Below, one piece after another: positions 1 to 10,745 of a stretch of DNA of 64,000 nucleotides. Under the pieces are notes generated by a model, which had not been told where the DNA came from, did no database searches, and worked only from the letters and a program-made list of their open reading frames with translations. Numbering within the stretch: the first letter of the stretch is position 1; each line of letters opens with the position of its first letter. The translations under genes and the position numbers were made by a program. The DNA lies in assembly GCF_020509005.1 (NCBI RefSeq), contig NC_063025.1, positions 1 through 64,000 of the forward strand, in the 5' to 3' direction. This DNA is from Fulvia fulva. Taxonomy: Eukaryota; Ascomycota; Dothideomycetes; Mycosphaerellales; Mycosphaerellaceae.

Positions 1-159
1 CTAACCCTAACCCTAACCCTAACCCTAACCCTAACCCTAACCCTAACCCTAACCCTAACCCTAACCCTAACCCTAACCCTAACCCTAACCCTAACCCTAA
101 CCCTAACCCTAACCCTAACCCTAACCCTAACCCTAACCCTAACCCTAACCCTAACCCTA
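1..159. repeat. Telomere tract (CCCTAA)n
   Basis: About 26 perfect head-to-tail copies of CCCTAA (TTAGGG on the other strand), ending at the sequence CTACGCTATTT. The C-rich strand reads inward from base 1, as expected for the left end of a chromosome. No degenerate subtelomeric satellite lies between the tract and the first transposon. Confidence 0.98.
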
Positions 160-848
160 CGCTATTTACTAATACGCTATCTCTCGACTCCCTCTCTATT
201 ACCCTATTAAACGACTTCCTCTTTCTACTACGCCTTTCTAAACCCGTAACGACGCTCTAAGACGTAATAACACCTATTATAAACCCTATCTCGTCGAAGT
301 TGTAGGTGTCCTAGTTAAGGATACTATACTTCTCCTTTATATTACGTATAAGTAAGAACTACTTCTCGATAACGTCTAGATCTTCTATTAGGGCTCGCTA
401 ACAATTGTATCTACGTATTATACGAACCTTTAGCTCATAATACCGCCTAATAAACCTGTCTATCTAATTAAGACTATCGGGCTTAAGACCCTTCTCTTAT
501 AGTAATAAATCGGCTATTACTTATATACTAGCCTTTAATAGCGGGAAACCTCTAAGATCTAGCTCGAGTATATACTCAAGTATCACCCTCTCTTCTAGCT
601 CTATAAGCTTCTTCGAATTAGGCTCGTAGTCACCCCGAGGAGGTCGTCTATTTAATTAATACTCTAGTATAGTTCGAGACGCGTCGTATACCTTTATAGT
701 AAGTCGATTCGTAATTATCGCGTCGCGTTTCGTAGCCTAGACAGCTAAGGTCAGTTTAGCCTTGTTTAAAGACAATATACGCTATAATAGTAGTTATATA
801 GCTATATCTATAGAAGTGGTATAGTTCTTAGTAAAAGTAGCCCGCTCG
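160..848 (-). pseudogene. pogo/Fot1-family transposase, N-terminal part, RIPed and cut off by the telomere
   Basis: Reading leftward from about position 790, the conceptual protein shows a psq-type helix-turn-helix start (LSLNKAKLTLAV), then a CENP-B-like DNA-binding stretch with PPRGDYEPNSKKLIELEERV and the segment YILELDLRGFP, and then the beginning of the DDE catalytic domain with NFDEIGFIIGVI, whose D is the first catalytic aspartate. This order is typical of fungal pogo/Fot1 (Tc1-mariner superfamily) transposases. In-frame TAA/TAG codons fall where W or Q is expected. The frame stops abruptly at base 160, where telomere repeats begin, so the C-terminal catalytic half and one terminal inverted repeat are missing. 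The right boundary is approximate. Confidence 0.75.
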
Positions 849-1795
849 GTAGTATAGCCTACTTAGTAGTAAAGTACGTTAATACTTACGAGAGTAGATA
901 GCCTTAGTATAAGTAGTCTAAGCTAAGTACGTAAACTAGACTCGTATACTTATACTACGGTACGCTAAAGGCGACGACTTATAGGTAAGTACTAAGAACT
1001 AGATAATAGAGAGACCTTCTCGTAAGATAGACGTAAAGTAGTCTAGACCGTACGTAATTACGGAGGTACTACCGGGCAATACTTTTGAAGTAGAGCTCCT
1101 ACCTACTTTAAATATTAATAATCGCTTCTACTTATACCTTCTTATACTAGTTTATCCGCCGGTTATAGGATAGATTTAACCCGTACTACTACCGATCCGA
1201 AATGTCGACGATAAATAATATAAAGCCGATCCCGCTAAACCCGATTAATAGGAAGTTAAGTAAATTCTAGACTATAAGAAGAGATAGCCGCGAGGACTAA
1301 TACCGGTAGGAGGTAAGTAGCTATATTAGGAATACTTAGTAAGATATATTAGATATAATAAGCTATCCTATAAAGCTACGGACTAGGTTACTAAGACTAC
1401 CGCCGCCTCCGTAGCCGACTTTTACTATAACTACCTAAGAGCGACTAAGCTACCTAATTTTTAACTACCTATAGACTAGATACCGAATAAGAATGCTTTA
1501 GGCATACGTATAGCGCGCTAACTAGTATAAGTAGCGATAGCTCTAATACCGGTAGGACTAGGCCTCCGGGCTTATAAGAAAGAGAGCTATACGCGTCGTA
1601 ATAACGATCTTACTTAACGAGTAGACCGAGTAGTAGACGCTAATCTTCCTATTAGCGCGAGTTAAGACGATCTTAAAGACGGATTAGACAATAGTCTAAT
1701 AGATAATAAGGTGTTTACGAAGGTAATAAGAGATGTAATAGATACGATAGATATAAGAGAAGAGAAGAGTACTCCGGAGCGTACTCTAAGAGGGG
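849..1795 (+). pseudogene. Ty3/gypsy polyprotein, C-terminal end of integrase, RIPed
   Basis: In the frame of position 973 the translation reads GDDL-VSTKN, then IERPSRKIDVK-SRPYVITEVLPGN, which is the conserved linker after the integrase core of fungal gypsy elements (the usual form is ...VWL.TKN...RPSKKLDWKW.GPY.V). Further on, from about 1280 to 1460, come YLVRYIRYN, KATD-VTKTTAA and DFYYNY, resembling the chromodomain-like tail of such integrases. Stops replace W codons. The catalytic core, RT and gag are absent on the left, where the pogo remnant begins. It is followed by a polypurine tract and an LTR remnant in the right order. Confidence 0.7.
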
Positions 1796-1985
1796 GGGGG
1801 TAGTATTACTATACCGGCGTATATTTACTTAAACCCGTAGGTACGTACCTAGACCCCGCGCCCGCTAACTAATCCGACTAGCGGCTTAGCGCCTATATAT
1901 AACTCTTACGCCCTCCGCGCCTCTCTTAGATAGAATATCTATTCGACTTATACCTTACCCGGCTACGTACTTATACCTACTTATA
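1789..1985 (+). repeat. Polypurine tract and short LTR of the gypsy element
   Basis: A purine run AAGAGGGGGGGG ends at 1800 and is followed at once by TAGTATTACTATACC, which would be TG... before RIP. An LTR of roughly 185 bp is inferred, because hAT coding sequence (read on the other strand) resumes at about 1986. The right edge is inferred only from that resumption. No second LTR is left in the window. Confidence 0.5.
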
Positions 1986-2447
1986 ATAAATAGCGAGTAT
2001 ATCGAATATAAACCTCGCTAGCTCCGGCTCTATCTTACGGTATCGGTACTAGTATCTAAGAATATCGTATAGAGCTATATTATCGGCCTTAATCTCCTTA
2101 GTAGACTTATTAGCTTATAGATTAATCTTATAAGTACTAGCTAGGTACTTCTTACGCGGGTTACGCTTAAAAGTAGGTATAAGAAGCCCGTTAACCCTCC
2201 GCCGCTTATACTTATTATTAAGTACGCTTCGAAGGTTATTATTATCCTTAATAATAACCGGTAATAAATACTAAGATTAAGATACCGCTAGTACCTTACC
2301 CTTCTTATTCTTACGCTTCTAAGACGCCGGCTCTTTAGTAGGTATTATAGCTATCTAATCGGCTAGCTTATAGAAGTCTATCTAGAGCTCGTATACTTAC
2401 GCGAGGGTAGTATTAATCTAATTCTACTGTTCTTTAGTACTAGCCGA

Positions 2448-2461
2448 CTATATATCTTTAA
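2448..2461 (+). repeat. Target-site duplication, left copy, of LINE2 copy A
   Basis: CTATATATCTTTAA here is repeated exactly at 5125-5138, directly after the 3' (ATCT)n tail of the LINE. The first few bases overlap the tail repeat and are ambiguous; ATCTTTAA is the unambiguous shared part. Confidence 0.7.
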
Positions 2462-5124
2462 GTTAGTAGGTAGAAACGTAAGGAGTACGCTACCCGGCGT
2501 AGTATATACCCCGAGTAAACCTACGAGGTATAGACGGCCGCTTTCTAGAGATAGGCTACGGTAACGCGAAGGGCGTCAAAACCTAGGGCGTAGTATACAC
2601 TAGTAGCGACGGCTAATACTGTCTATATAGCCCGAGAGGACGGATACGTATATCGGTCAATAGAGAGCACTAAAGGGCTTAGGCCTATAGAGGTAGATAT
2701 TGGCTTAAGGAGCAAATAGGGAGGGAGGGCGTAGAGGGAAGCTTTTGCTCCGGGCTAACCTCTCGAAACGAGGCTATACGGTAGTACTAGATAAGTAGGA
2801 AAGCGCGGTTAAGACTTATTACCTTATCTCGTAGCTAGCTTACTAAATACGATTCCTTCCTTAATCGACCCGAGTATATACCCGGAACCCCTAGACATAG
2901 ATTAGGCGGTTAGCTCTAATATAGTAATAGGAGTTATAAGTAAGCTAAAGGGACGAAAAGCCCTAGGCCTAGATAGGATACTAAACGTACTACTAAAAGA
3001 GTATAGAGAAGAGATCGCGCCGAGCCTTATAAACCTATTTACCGCGTGCCTACGGCTAGGGTATCACCCGAAGCCGTATAGAGAGTCTATAACAGTAGTA
3101 CTATACAAGCTATAGAAGGAAGACTATACTTAGCCCAAGTCGTATAGACTAATAGTACTTCTAAATACGATAGGGAAGGTCCTAGAAAAGATAGTAGCCT
3201 AGAGACTTACGTAGCTTACCGAGGACAACTACGTACTCCTAGTAACACAGATAGGGGGAAGAAGCTAGCGATCGATACTAATAGTAATAGAGCTAATTAC
3301 GGAGCAAATTCAGACCCTCTAGTACTACGGTAGGAACCGAGCGGCGTCCTTACTATCCCTCGACATCGTAGGGGCCTTCGATAACGTCTTATACTAAAGG
3401 CTAATATATATCCTATAGCAGAAAGGCATCCCCTAGTAGGCAACGTCGTTCGTCTTCTCCTTTCTCTAGGAACGGACGACATACCTAGTCCTAGGAAGGT
3501 ATACGTCCGACCCGGTAAAGGTAGAGACTAGAATACCTTAGGGATCTACTCTCTCCCCTATCCTATTTCTAATATTTATGTCGGATCTAATCCCCCTACT
3601 TACCTCTCCGTAAACCTTAGTATCGGGGTTCGTAGACGATATAAATATCCTAGCCTAGTTAGACTCGACAGAAGAGAACTATCGCCTCCTTAAAGATAGG
3701 CATAAGAAATACGAGGAGTAGGCAAAGAAGTATAGTGCCCGGTTCGCCCCTAAAAAGTACTAACGTATACACTTTAGTAAAGCGAGAATATACTATAATA
3801 TAAAGGCGGCGGTAAGAATCTAAGGCTACGAGACTAAGCTATTAGCGGAGCTACGAGTACTAGGGATCTAGCTCGACCCGAAGCTAAGCTAGAATATATA
3901 GATTAAGAAAGCCTAGAGTCGAGCGTAAGTCAATAAAGCCTCGATAAAGAGGCTTACGGCATCTATATAGGGAGCAACATTCGATAAGGTAAGAGTAATA
4001 TATAAGGCGATCGTTAGACTAGCTATATTATACGGGATATAGATTTAGGAAATAGGAGGCGTAGGCAAGCCGATCCCGAAACGGATAGAGTAACCCCTAA
4101 ATAGGACATAGGTAGGCAACCTACGTAGGGTACTAGGCGTATATAAGATAACGTTAATAAGTACGGTAGAAATAGAGATAGGAATACTACTAATCGGCTA
4201 GTATATCCGGGGAATAAGAATTCAATACGCGGCAAAGACGATAGGTTACCTAGTATAAACTACGATCTAGGAGGTAAAGAATAAGATAGAAAGCCGCTAC
4301 CGGAGAGGGGCAGGATATAGGACAAGCTAAAAAGAGGATAACCTTACTACCTTTACGGCCGTATAGATAAGTACCGAATGGCTAGCACGAAAGGAGGAGG
4401 AGCGTAGGACTCGCTAGGCCGGCGGGAGCAAGGCTAAGACCTAAAACCTAGCGGAGTAGATAGCGAGCTACCTATAGGAGTAGGACTAGAAAAGGAAGCC
4501 CCCTAAGACAATAGGCCCGATAGCGCTCCGAGCCTTCTAGAGACATAATTACTAGCTATATAGGGACCTAACAAGGGCCGAAGTAAGCATAGCGATCCAA
4601 ATTAGGTCCGAATATATTAGATTAAGGGCCTATCTATTTAGGAGACGCGCACTAGACATCTATAGCCTAGCCTACTAGTATAGCTACCTATCGTAAAACC
4701 TAGAATATATACTACTACGATGCCCGTAGTAGGCGAGAGGTAGGGGAACTTAGAGGTACTAAGCGGGAAGGAGAGACTATAAGTCAATTATTAGGGATAA
4801 AGGCAACATTCGCCGAATCTCTCGGTAGATACTATAGTAGGGATACCTCTAGTAGTTTAGCCTCGCGAGCGAGACGGAGGAGTAGATAGATAAGAGGCGG
4901 AAGCGAGGGGGGTTATAGATAGGGTAGTCATTAGGGCAGGCCTATAATACTAGCGTACCCCTAATAAGGGAAATTTAAGACGATAACGAGGAGGAAAAGA
5001 CAGGCGGGAAGGAGGAGGGGTTTTCACTAATACGGTTTCCCCTCTATATATATAAAAACAAGATAGTATAGCTATATAGGCCAAAGGGTACTATAATAGC
5101 TTAATGAAATATCTATCTATCTAT
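2462..5124 (+). mobile_element. LINE family 2 copy A (non-LTR retrotransposon), RIPed, about 2-kb internal deletion
   Basis: A 400-bp leader (2462-2860) is joined to the 3' two thirds of ORF2. The RT can be read from about 2930: KLKGRKALGLDRI, LLKEYREEIAPSL, SYRLIVLLNTIGK, SLLSLDIVGAFDNV, IPQGSTLSPILFL and SGFVDDINILA (catalytic FVDD codons 3629-3640), then LGI-LDPKLS. Many in-frame TAG/TAA codons lie at W/Q positions. Compared with copy B at 17687-22305, the sequence between copy B positions about 18088 and 20054 (end of ORF1, endonuclease, start of RT) is missing. The 3' end is (ATCT)n. It lies inside the hAT element with a 14-bp target duplication. Confidence 0.85.
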
Positions 5125-5138
5125 CTATATATCTTTAA
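5125..5138 (+). repeat. Target-site duplication, right copy, of LINE2 copy A
   Basis: Exact match to 2448-2461. Removing 2462-5138 rejoins the hAT coding frame, which independently supports these boundaries. Confidence 0.7.
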
Positions 5139-7009
5139 ACTACTCCTACTTCTAGATAGGATTGAGTATTATAGCGGCGTAATAGATAGGTATCTAATCT
5201 ACGAGTCTAAAGTACTTCTCGGCCTTAGACTAGCTTATAGCGTAATACGCGGAGAGATATTCGTAGGAGTCGTTATTCCTTACTTTCTCTTTAAATTGCT
5301 CTTTATACCTATCGAGTATATTAAGTACGAATTATAGAGTCGGATACTAGCCGTATAGGTACTTCTTCTCGCCCTATATATCTATCGTACCTATCTCGAA
5401 GACCTAGAGGGTGTTATAGAGGGAATCTAGCTAGGCCTAATCGTTTAGGGAGAGTATATTCTTTCGGATAGTCGTCGCGGTATCGTATATAAAACGTATC
5501 GATACGTTCCTTAATAGTTAGCGCTCGTCCGATTATATAATAGAAGCTATTCTATTGTATAGAGTTGTCTTAAATAAGCTATAAGATAATAGATTAGCTA
5601 GGAGATATTTTTAGAGAGATGTTCGAAGTTATAAAGTACCGCCGGTAGAACGTCGGAGGCGTTTAGGAGCGGCTAAAAGCTAATAGATAAGCTTAGATAA
5701 GCCTTAGCGTCATTACGTACAAGATCTTACTTACCTTTAGCTTATCGAATTCCTCTAATCCTTTACTACCTACTACCTCCGAGAACTTATCTAACCTCTA
5801 TATTAAGGCCCTAATCTACCTTATTATATTATATAGCTTACTAACCGCTCCTCGCTTTAACTAGAACTCGTATATTATGTTAATAGCGCCGCGTTTAATA
5901 TCTCATTCGAGCTCCTTAAGCGCCCTTCCCGAGCCTTCTCCTAGGAGTAGCGATTTAGCGTAGAGATTAGCGATAAAACCGAAATAACGAAGGCGGCGGC
6001 CCTTACGATAATAGGCCTTTATCTCTAGATATATCTATTATAGTAGGACCCTAATCGCCGTGTCGTTATAAGTAGTATTATCCGCGATAAAGAATCTAAT
6101 CTTACCTAAGAGCCGGTACTCCTAGAATACCTCCTATAGGGCTAATATAATATTCTCGCCTATATAGTTACTACGTAGTCTTCTAAAGGCTAAGAGCTTA
6201 GTATAACGCTTACCGCTACGGTAGATATAATAGCTATAAATACTTACGATAGAGTAATAGTTAGGCGAGGTCTAGACGTCGAAAGAGATATAAATATCGC
6301 TAAGGGTATATAGTAGCTCTACTACTAGCCAAGGCTTCTAATTCTTGTATTTATAGATAACCTACTTTTGAATTGTAGTATTACCCTTCGGTAGGTATAT
6401 ACCGATCTTAAATAATAAGTAAGATACTAGCTCTTAAAAGTAGGTGTTCTCTACTATACGGAAGGCTATATAATAATATATAATCTACCGGATAAGTAGG
6501 CGCTTAAATTTATCGAACTTTTAAATAAGGGTGAAGTTAATAAAGGTCTACGACTACGAGCTCTCTTTAGGCTCTTTAATAACGGCAATAGGCTTACTAC
6601 GCTTATTTATCTAATAGCTCTAAAGATAGATAAGTGGACCTTAATTACTATTTACTATAGGTAGCAATTACGGCCTATTCTCGAGCTTCTAGTTATAGTA
6701 GTAATACACCTCTCTTAAATCGCTATTACGTACTAACGCCTCTCTATAGGCCTATATTTAAGATGTCTTCGTACGCCCTTTCTTTAGCTACTAGACGGCG
6801 TTCTTACGCGTGTACGTAACACTATCGATATTGAACTCGTCGAGCCGTAATCTAGCGTCGAACTTAGGGTTCTTAAGGTATAGAGTCACCTTCGTAGTGT
6901 TCTTTAAAGGCAAGGTGAATAGCTATCGAAAGGCTAGTATATTCGCGATAGTAAGGTAAATAGATAATAAGAAAGAGAGGTACGAGAATATATATAACAC
7001 GCGTATTTA

Positions 7010-10000
7010 CGCGACTCCGGCAATATGCTATTTTGGTAGTGACCTACCGCGGATAGCCATCCGATTAGAGCGTAGTAGATACCTCATTTGGATCTAGTTA
7101 CCGGTGCTAGTGAGGTGAGGATACTATACTACTACTACTAGCGACGACGGCGATACCGTACCTACTAACAACCGCGTAGTAACTAGTATTAACTAATAGG
7201 ATACTATACCAATTCACTTACTGTGATCGATGTTGTCCGAACTTAGACTTCAATACACGATCTCTCGTAGTTAGCAGAACGGCAACTTCTAGGAACATTT
7301 CTGTAAGGAGTGTCTGCCGGGGCACAATTCAGGATCGAGGACGGGATGTCTGTCGACTTTCTTGTATCGATCAAATCTCAGTCCTCTAAAATGTCTGGAC
7401 TGCTACTATGTTATCAATTCCCGTTCTTGAAGTCTAGGAGGGATGTCTCTCGTAACCCGTGTAGCATCGATTTCAAGCCGTCGTGATGAGCAGCGGACGA
7501 AATGGTTATCGATCACGAAAATCGTGGCGAGCAGTTAGCGATACACGTAAAGTAAGAGGACAATGTTCGCCATCGACGGCCTTTCGCGAACGGATAGTGT
7601 GTTTGGATCAGGGTGTCTTCCGTCGCTCGACCAAATCCGGTTATTCCGTCAAGTGTACCCCCTAGAGTCAGGACGTGCAGTCTTTGCTTGCTCACTTCGT
7701 AACCAGCCCTCTCCAGGCCACTTCACCGTTCCTCCTGGCTCTGTTCGACACTGTCTTCGTGTAGAGGAACCGCGACGTCCTTTATCACCATTGTCGACGA
7801 AACCTGACCCTTACGATCACAACTTAGCATACAATCTCATTGCGGGACGAGTTCTAGTATCATTAAATCGGAATCTCGGCGTAGGGCCGCCTACAGTACT
7901 ACTCTAGTGCTCATAATACAATCTGGCGAGCGCAGACTCGCCGAGTAGCGTAGCAATGTGTATAGGATCGCCAATGGCTGTTAGACATGACATCCTAAGA
8001 AACGCGGCCCGCCTTTGCTGCTATTGACGTAGGGTCGAGGACACTCATGCTGCGCCCAGCAGCATGCGAGATGAGCAACTTCGTATCCGTCATCTCGCTG
8101 TATACAATATCAAAACAGAATCCCAGCGATTTGACATACAGACGTTACGGAGACAGAGATCCGTATCGAGCAGATTCTACTCTGGCAGCATCCCCCCAAG
8201 CCTTCTCCTCTACATATGCAGTACTGGCTGCGGTAGTACGCTCCTCTCTGAACTCTGCCCTAGGCTGAACTAGTTCTCGAGTATGTCAAATCCCAGCTTG
8301 CCGGACAGATACCTTTCTCGGCACTGGTTAGCCCTTTGAGTCAGGAAAACGCCGAGAGCCTGATTCGTGGCCTTGTCAGCTTCTCAATCAACTGGGTACT
8401 GTGCTAGCCAGGCAAAAAGGACCCTCGGGTAGGCCCTAGACCAAAGCAGTATAGATTCGGTCCCTACTGGCTTGGCACTCACGAACGAACAGAGACTTGA
8501 AGGCAAATGAAGAGCGTCGCTGGAATTGTTTGTGCACAACAATGATGCTGCCTAATCAACAGAACATGGCGCAGCTCTCTTTCTAGCCTGCAAGCTAGCA
8601 GATCGCCACTACATTCATCGCGACGAGCTCACAATCCTAGGGCCGCTGCTCCACGCGAAGTCTTTGCTCATTGCGCGGTTCACCTTACGAAGAGGGTGTC
8701 GTCTTAGCGTCATGTTCAAGATCGACGTACTAGCTAGGCAGAGTACATAAGCCACCTATATCGCGTAGAACGGTTCACGAGGACAGTAACTGCGGCTATA
8801 TACGATCTAAGACCCGCACGTTCCCGGCACCGTATTGAAAACAAATACAAGCATAATGGGCTCCGATGCCACGGCGTTACAGCGACACTTGATAGGTGGA
8901 AGAGCGCACGTTGGTATGGCGCTAAGGAGCCGATTCAGCAGCAAGCGATATGACTTTCGAAGGGATGCGGCGATCCTAATGAGCTTCTGGATATCTTTGT
9001 AGCGCCGGCGAGTCTCTCAGAGCACTGGATATGCCATCTCGCCTTCCAAGACCTGAGGGAAGTCCAGGAGTAGTAGCCAAGCCAGCATCGACTGGACGGC
9101 AAACTGCGAGGGCTGATTTCACCGTTAGCGAAGCCATTCTTACTACTCTACACTAGATACTTGCCCAGGCGGTCATGCTCTATCTGGATGTACTTTTGCA
9201 CCCGCAAAGTCAGCGCAATTGGAAAGGGTATCTTGATCAGCCCATGGTGCTATCACCACATCTAATTCACCTTTGGTAAGGCTATTCGGGCAGCCAGCGG
9301 CTTTGCCAAAAGGAGTCTATTTGCGAGGGACAATACACCCACCGCCTCACGCGACTACTAGCAGAACATCAAGAGCATTGAGCATCGACCGGTACACCCG
9401 GTGTTATGGGGCATTCGTCTCGGGCATTCTCTCTATACCTAAGGCTGCTATCTTCAGCTGCGATCTTGTACACCAGGCCTAAAGAATGGTGTGCTAAGAG
9501 AATAGGGCATCATCCCGAAAGGACGGCAGCATTTAACTCTTACCGGACTATTGCCACGTTACGCACAATAGCCGAAAGTACCTACCACGACTACCAATAT
9601 TGGACGAACGAGTAGGTAACAAGTTATGGCAGCTACATGTCCTCCAAATGTTAGAGGAATGACGCAGAGGACTCCGATTCCACGACATAAGCGATCAACC
9701 TTAAGATAAGGAACTTCTTTAGGGCAACGACCGGTCGCCTTGCACCCTTGCCATCTGCATTTCACGAAACCTCAAGGCCAACTTGATAAGCAATAGGTAG
9801 ATCGTAGGTGCATATGTGCTATCGCCGTCCGTGCCGTAGAGCTGGTCATACTATACCAATCTTCGTCCTTTAAGACAGCTGCTTCTCCGGACTTGCTAGG
9901 ACCGAGGAGTATTTACTAGAATGGCATGGCCACCACCTTCCTCCCGTCTCACCATCATTGCTTGAGAGTTGCCACCTTCCGTCCACGCTAGTCGGTCGTG

Positions 10001-10010
10001 CCGTCCCTTT
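7010..10010. other. Low-RIP island, no confident gene
   Basis: CA and TG dinucleotides return to ordinary frequency between about 7010 and 10010, in sharp contrast with both flanks. Only short frames are present, the longest being 114 codons at 7563-7907 (+); none carries a motif I recognise, and none has convincing support for splicing together. It could be a decayed single-copy gene, intergenic host DNA or a noncoding region. The edges grade into RIPed DNA. Confidence 0.6.
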
Positions 10011-10019
10011 TCGGTTCCG

Positions 10020-10560
10020 ATATAGCTCTAGATATTTATTACTCTACCGAGATCTAAGGTACGATGTCTAAAGCTACTAGTGTTTTTACTACCTACAACG
10101 TACCTAGAAAGATCTTTACGGGCCGGCATTAGGATCGTCTATTAGTAAACAGACTCGATATAGAAACCCTAAAGGAGTAGATACCTTGCTCCGTTCATAC
10201 TCTAAATCCTAATATCTAGCGTAAAAACTATCGACTAGTCCTACCTCTAATATTAGGCGGATTTGCTTTGATAGGGTGCACGTAACGTAAGCTAAGTAGA
10301 CCCTTCGGCGAAGCGTCTAACGACAAATAGCGCTAAACGGCTAGATTAGCTTTAGAAATAGCGCTAAGACTATATTGTTTTAGAGTATAATATTATAACT
10401 ACGACAGATACCGGAAATATAGTCAAAGCGTGTCTACGGAGTATACTTAAGATCGATATAAGCTAGTTTATATACACCTAAGAGAACAGATACTAGCAAA
10501 ATAACCTACGCCGTAGAAACACAAAACGTCGTATCGAAGCTAGATTTGCCCTCCCTCGTA
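10020..10560. other. RIPed DNA of unknown origin, target of LINE1 copy 1
   Basis: CA/TG-poor sequence with no recognisable protein. Its likely continuation lies beyond the LINE at 15562, because the 11-bp target duplication AATACGATATA brackets the insertion. Confidence 0.5.
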
Positions 10561-10571
10561 AATACGATATA
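10561..10571. repeat. Target-site duplication of LINE1 copy 1 (3' side)
   Basis: AATACGATATA, repeated exactly at 15551-15561. It abuts the element's GATAGATAGATTT tail, seen here in reverse complement. Confidence 0.85.
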
Positions 10572-10745
10572 GATAGATAGATTTGTCATTCCCCTGTTCT
10601 AGGACCCTATCCGGCCTATGCAGGTATATATCTATTGTTATGTACAAAGGGAAACCCGAATAGGTGAAAACCCTTCCCGCCCCCGACTACTCCTTGTCTA
10701 GATTAGCTTTCCCTCTGAACGTACGTAGTCCATGTCACTACCCCG

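Larger units (their letters stand above)
1986..6960 (-). pseudogene. hAT-family transposase, RIPed, interrupted by LINE2 copy A (2462-5124)
   Basis: Reading leftward from about 6900, the frame gives RLRLDEFNIDSVTYTRKNAV, then a core with SFDV-TSPNYYSIV, SGKRYTKLLAFRRLR, YIGENIILAL, KIRFFIADNTTYNDTAI and RRLRYFGFIANLYAKSLLLG. This is the DDE/RNase H-like core of fungal hAT transposases, and the D of FIADN is a catalytic residue. The dimerisation region follows toward 5140 (PIYYAAIILNPI). After the LINE insertion the frame continues at 2447 and reaches IEPELARFIFDILAI near 1990, the start of the C-terminal hAT block, which is cut by the gypsy LTR. TAG/TAA codons in place of W/Q show RIP. Terminal inverted repeats and the 8-bp duplication were not located. 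Confidence 0.75.

Noticed and set aside
5104..5337. 77-codon plus-strand frame
   Set aside because: Antisense to the hAT transposase remnant and starting in the LINE tail; its hydrophobic text is a product of AT-rich RIPed DNA.
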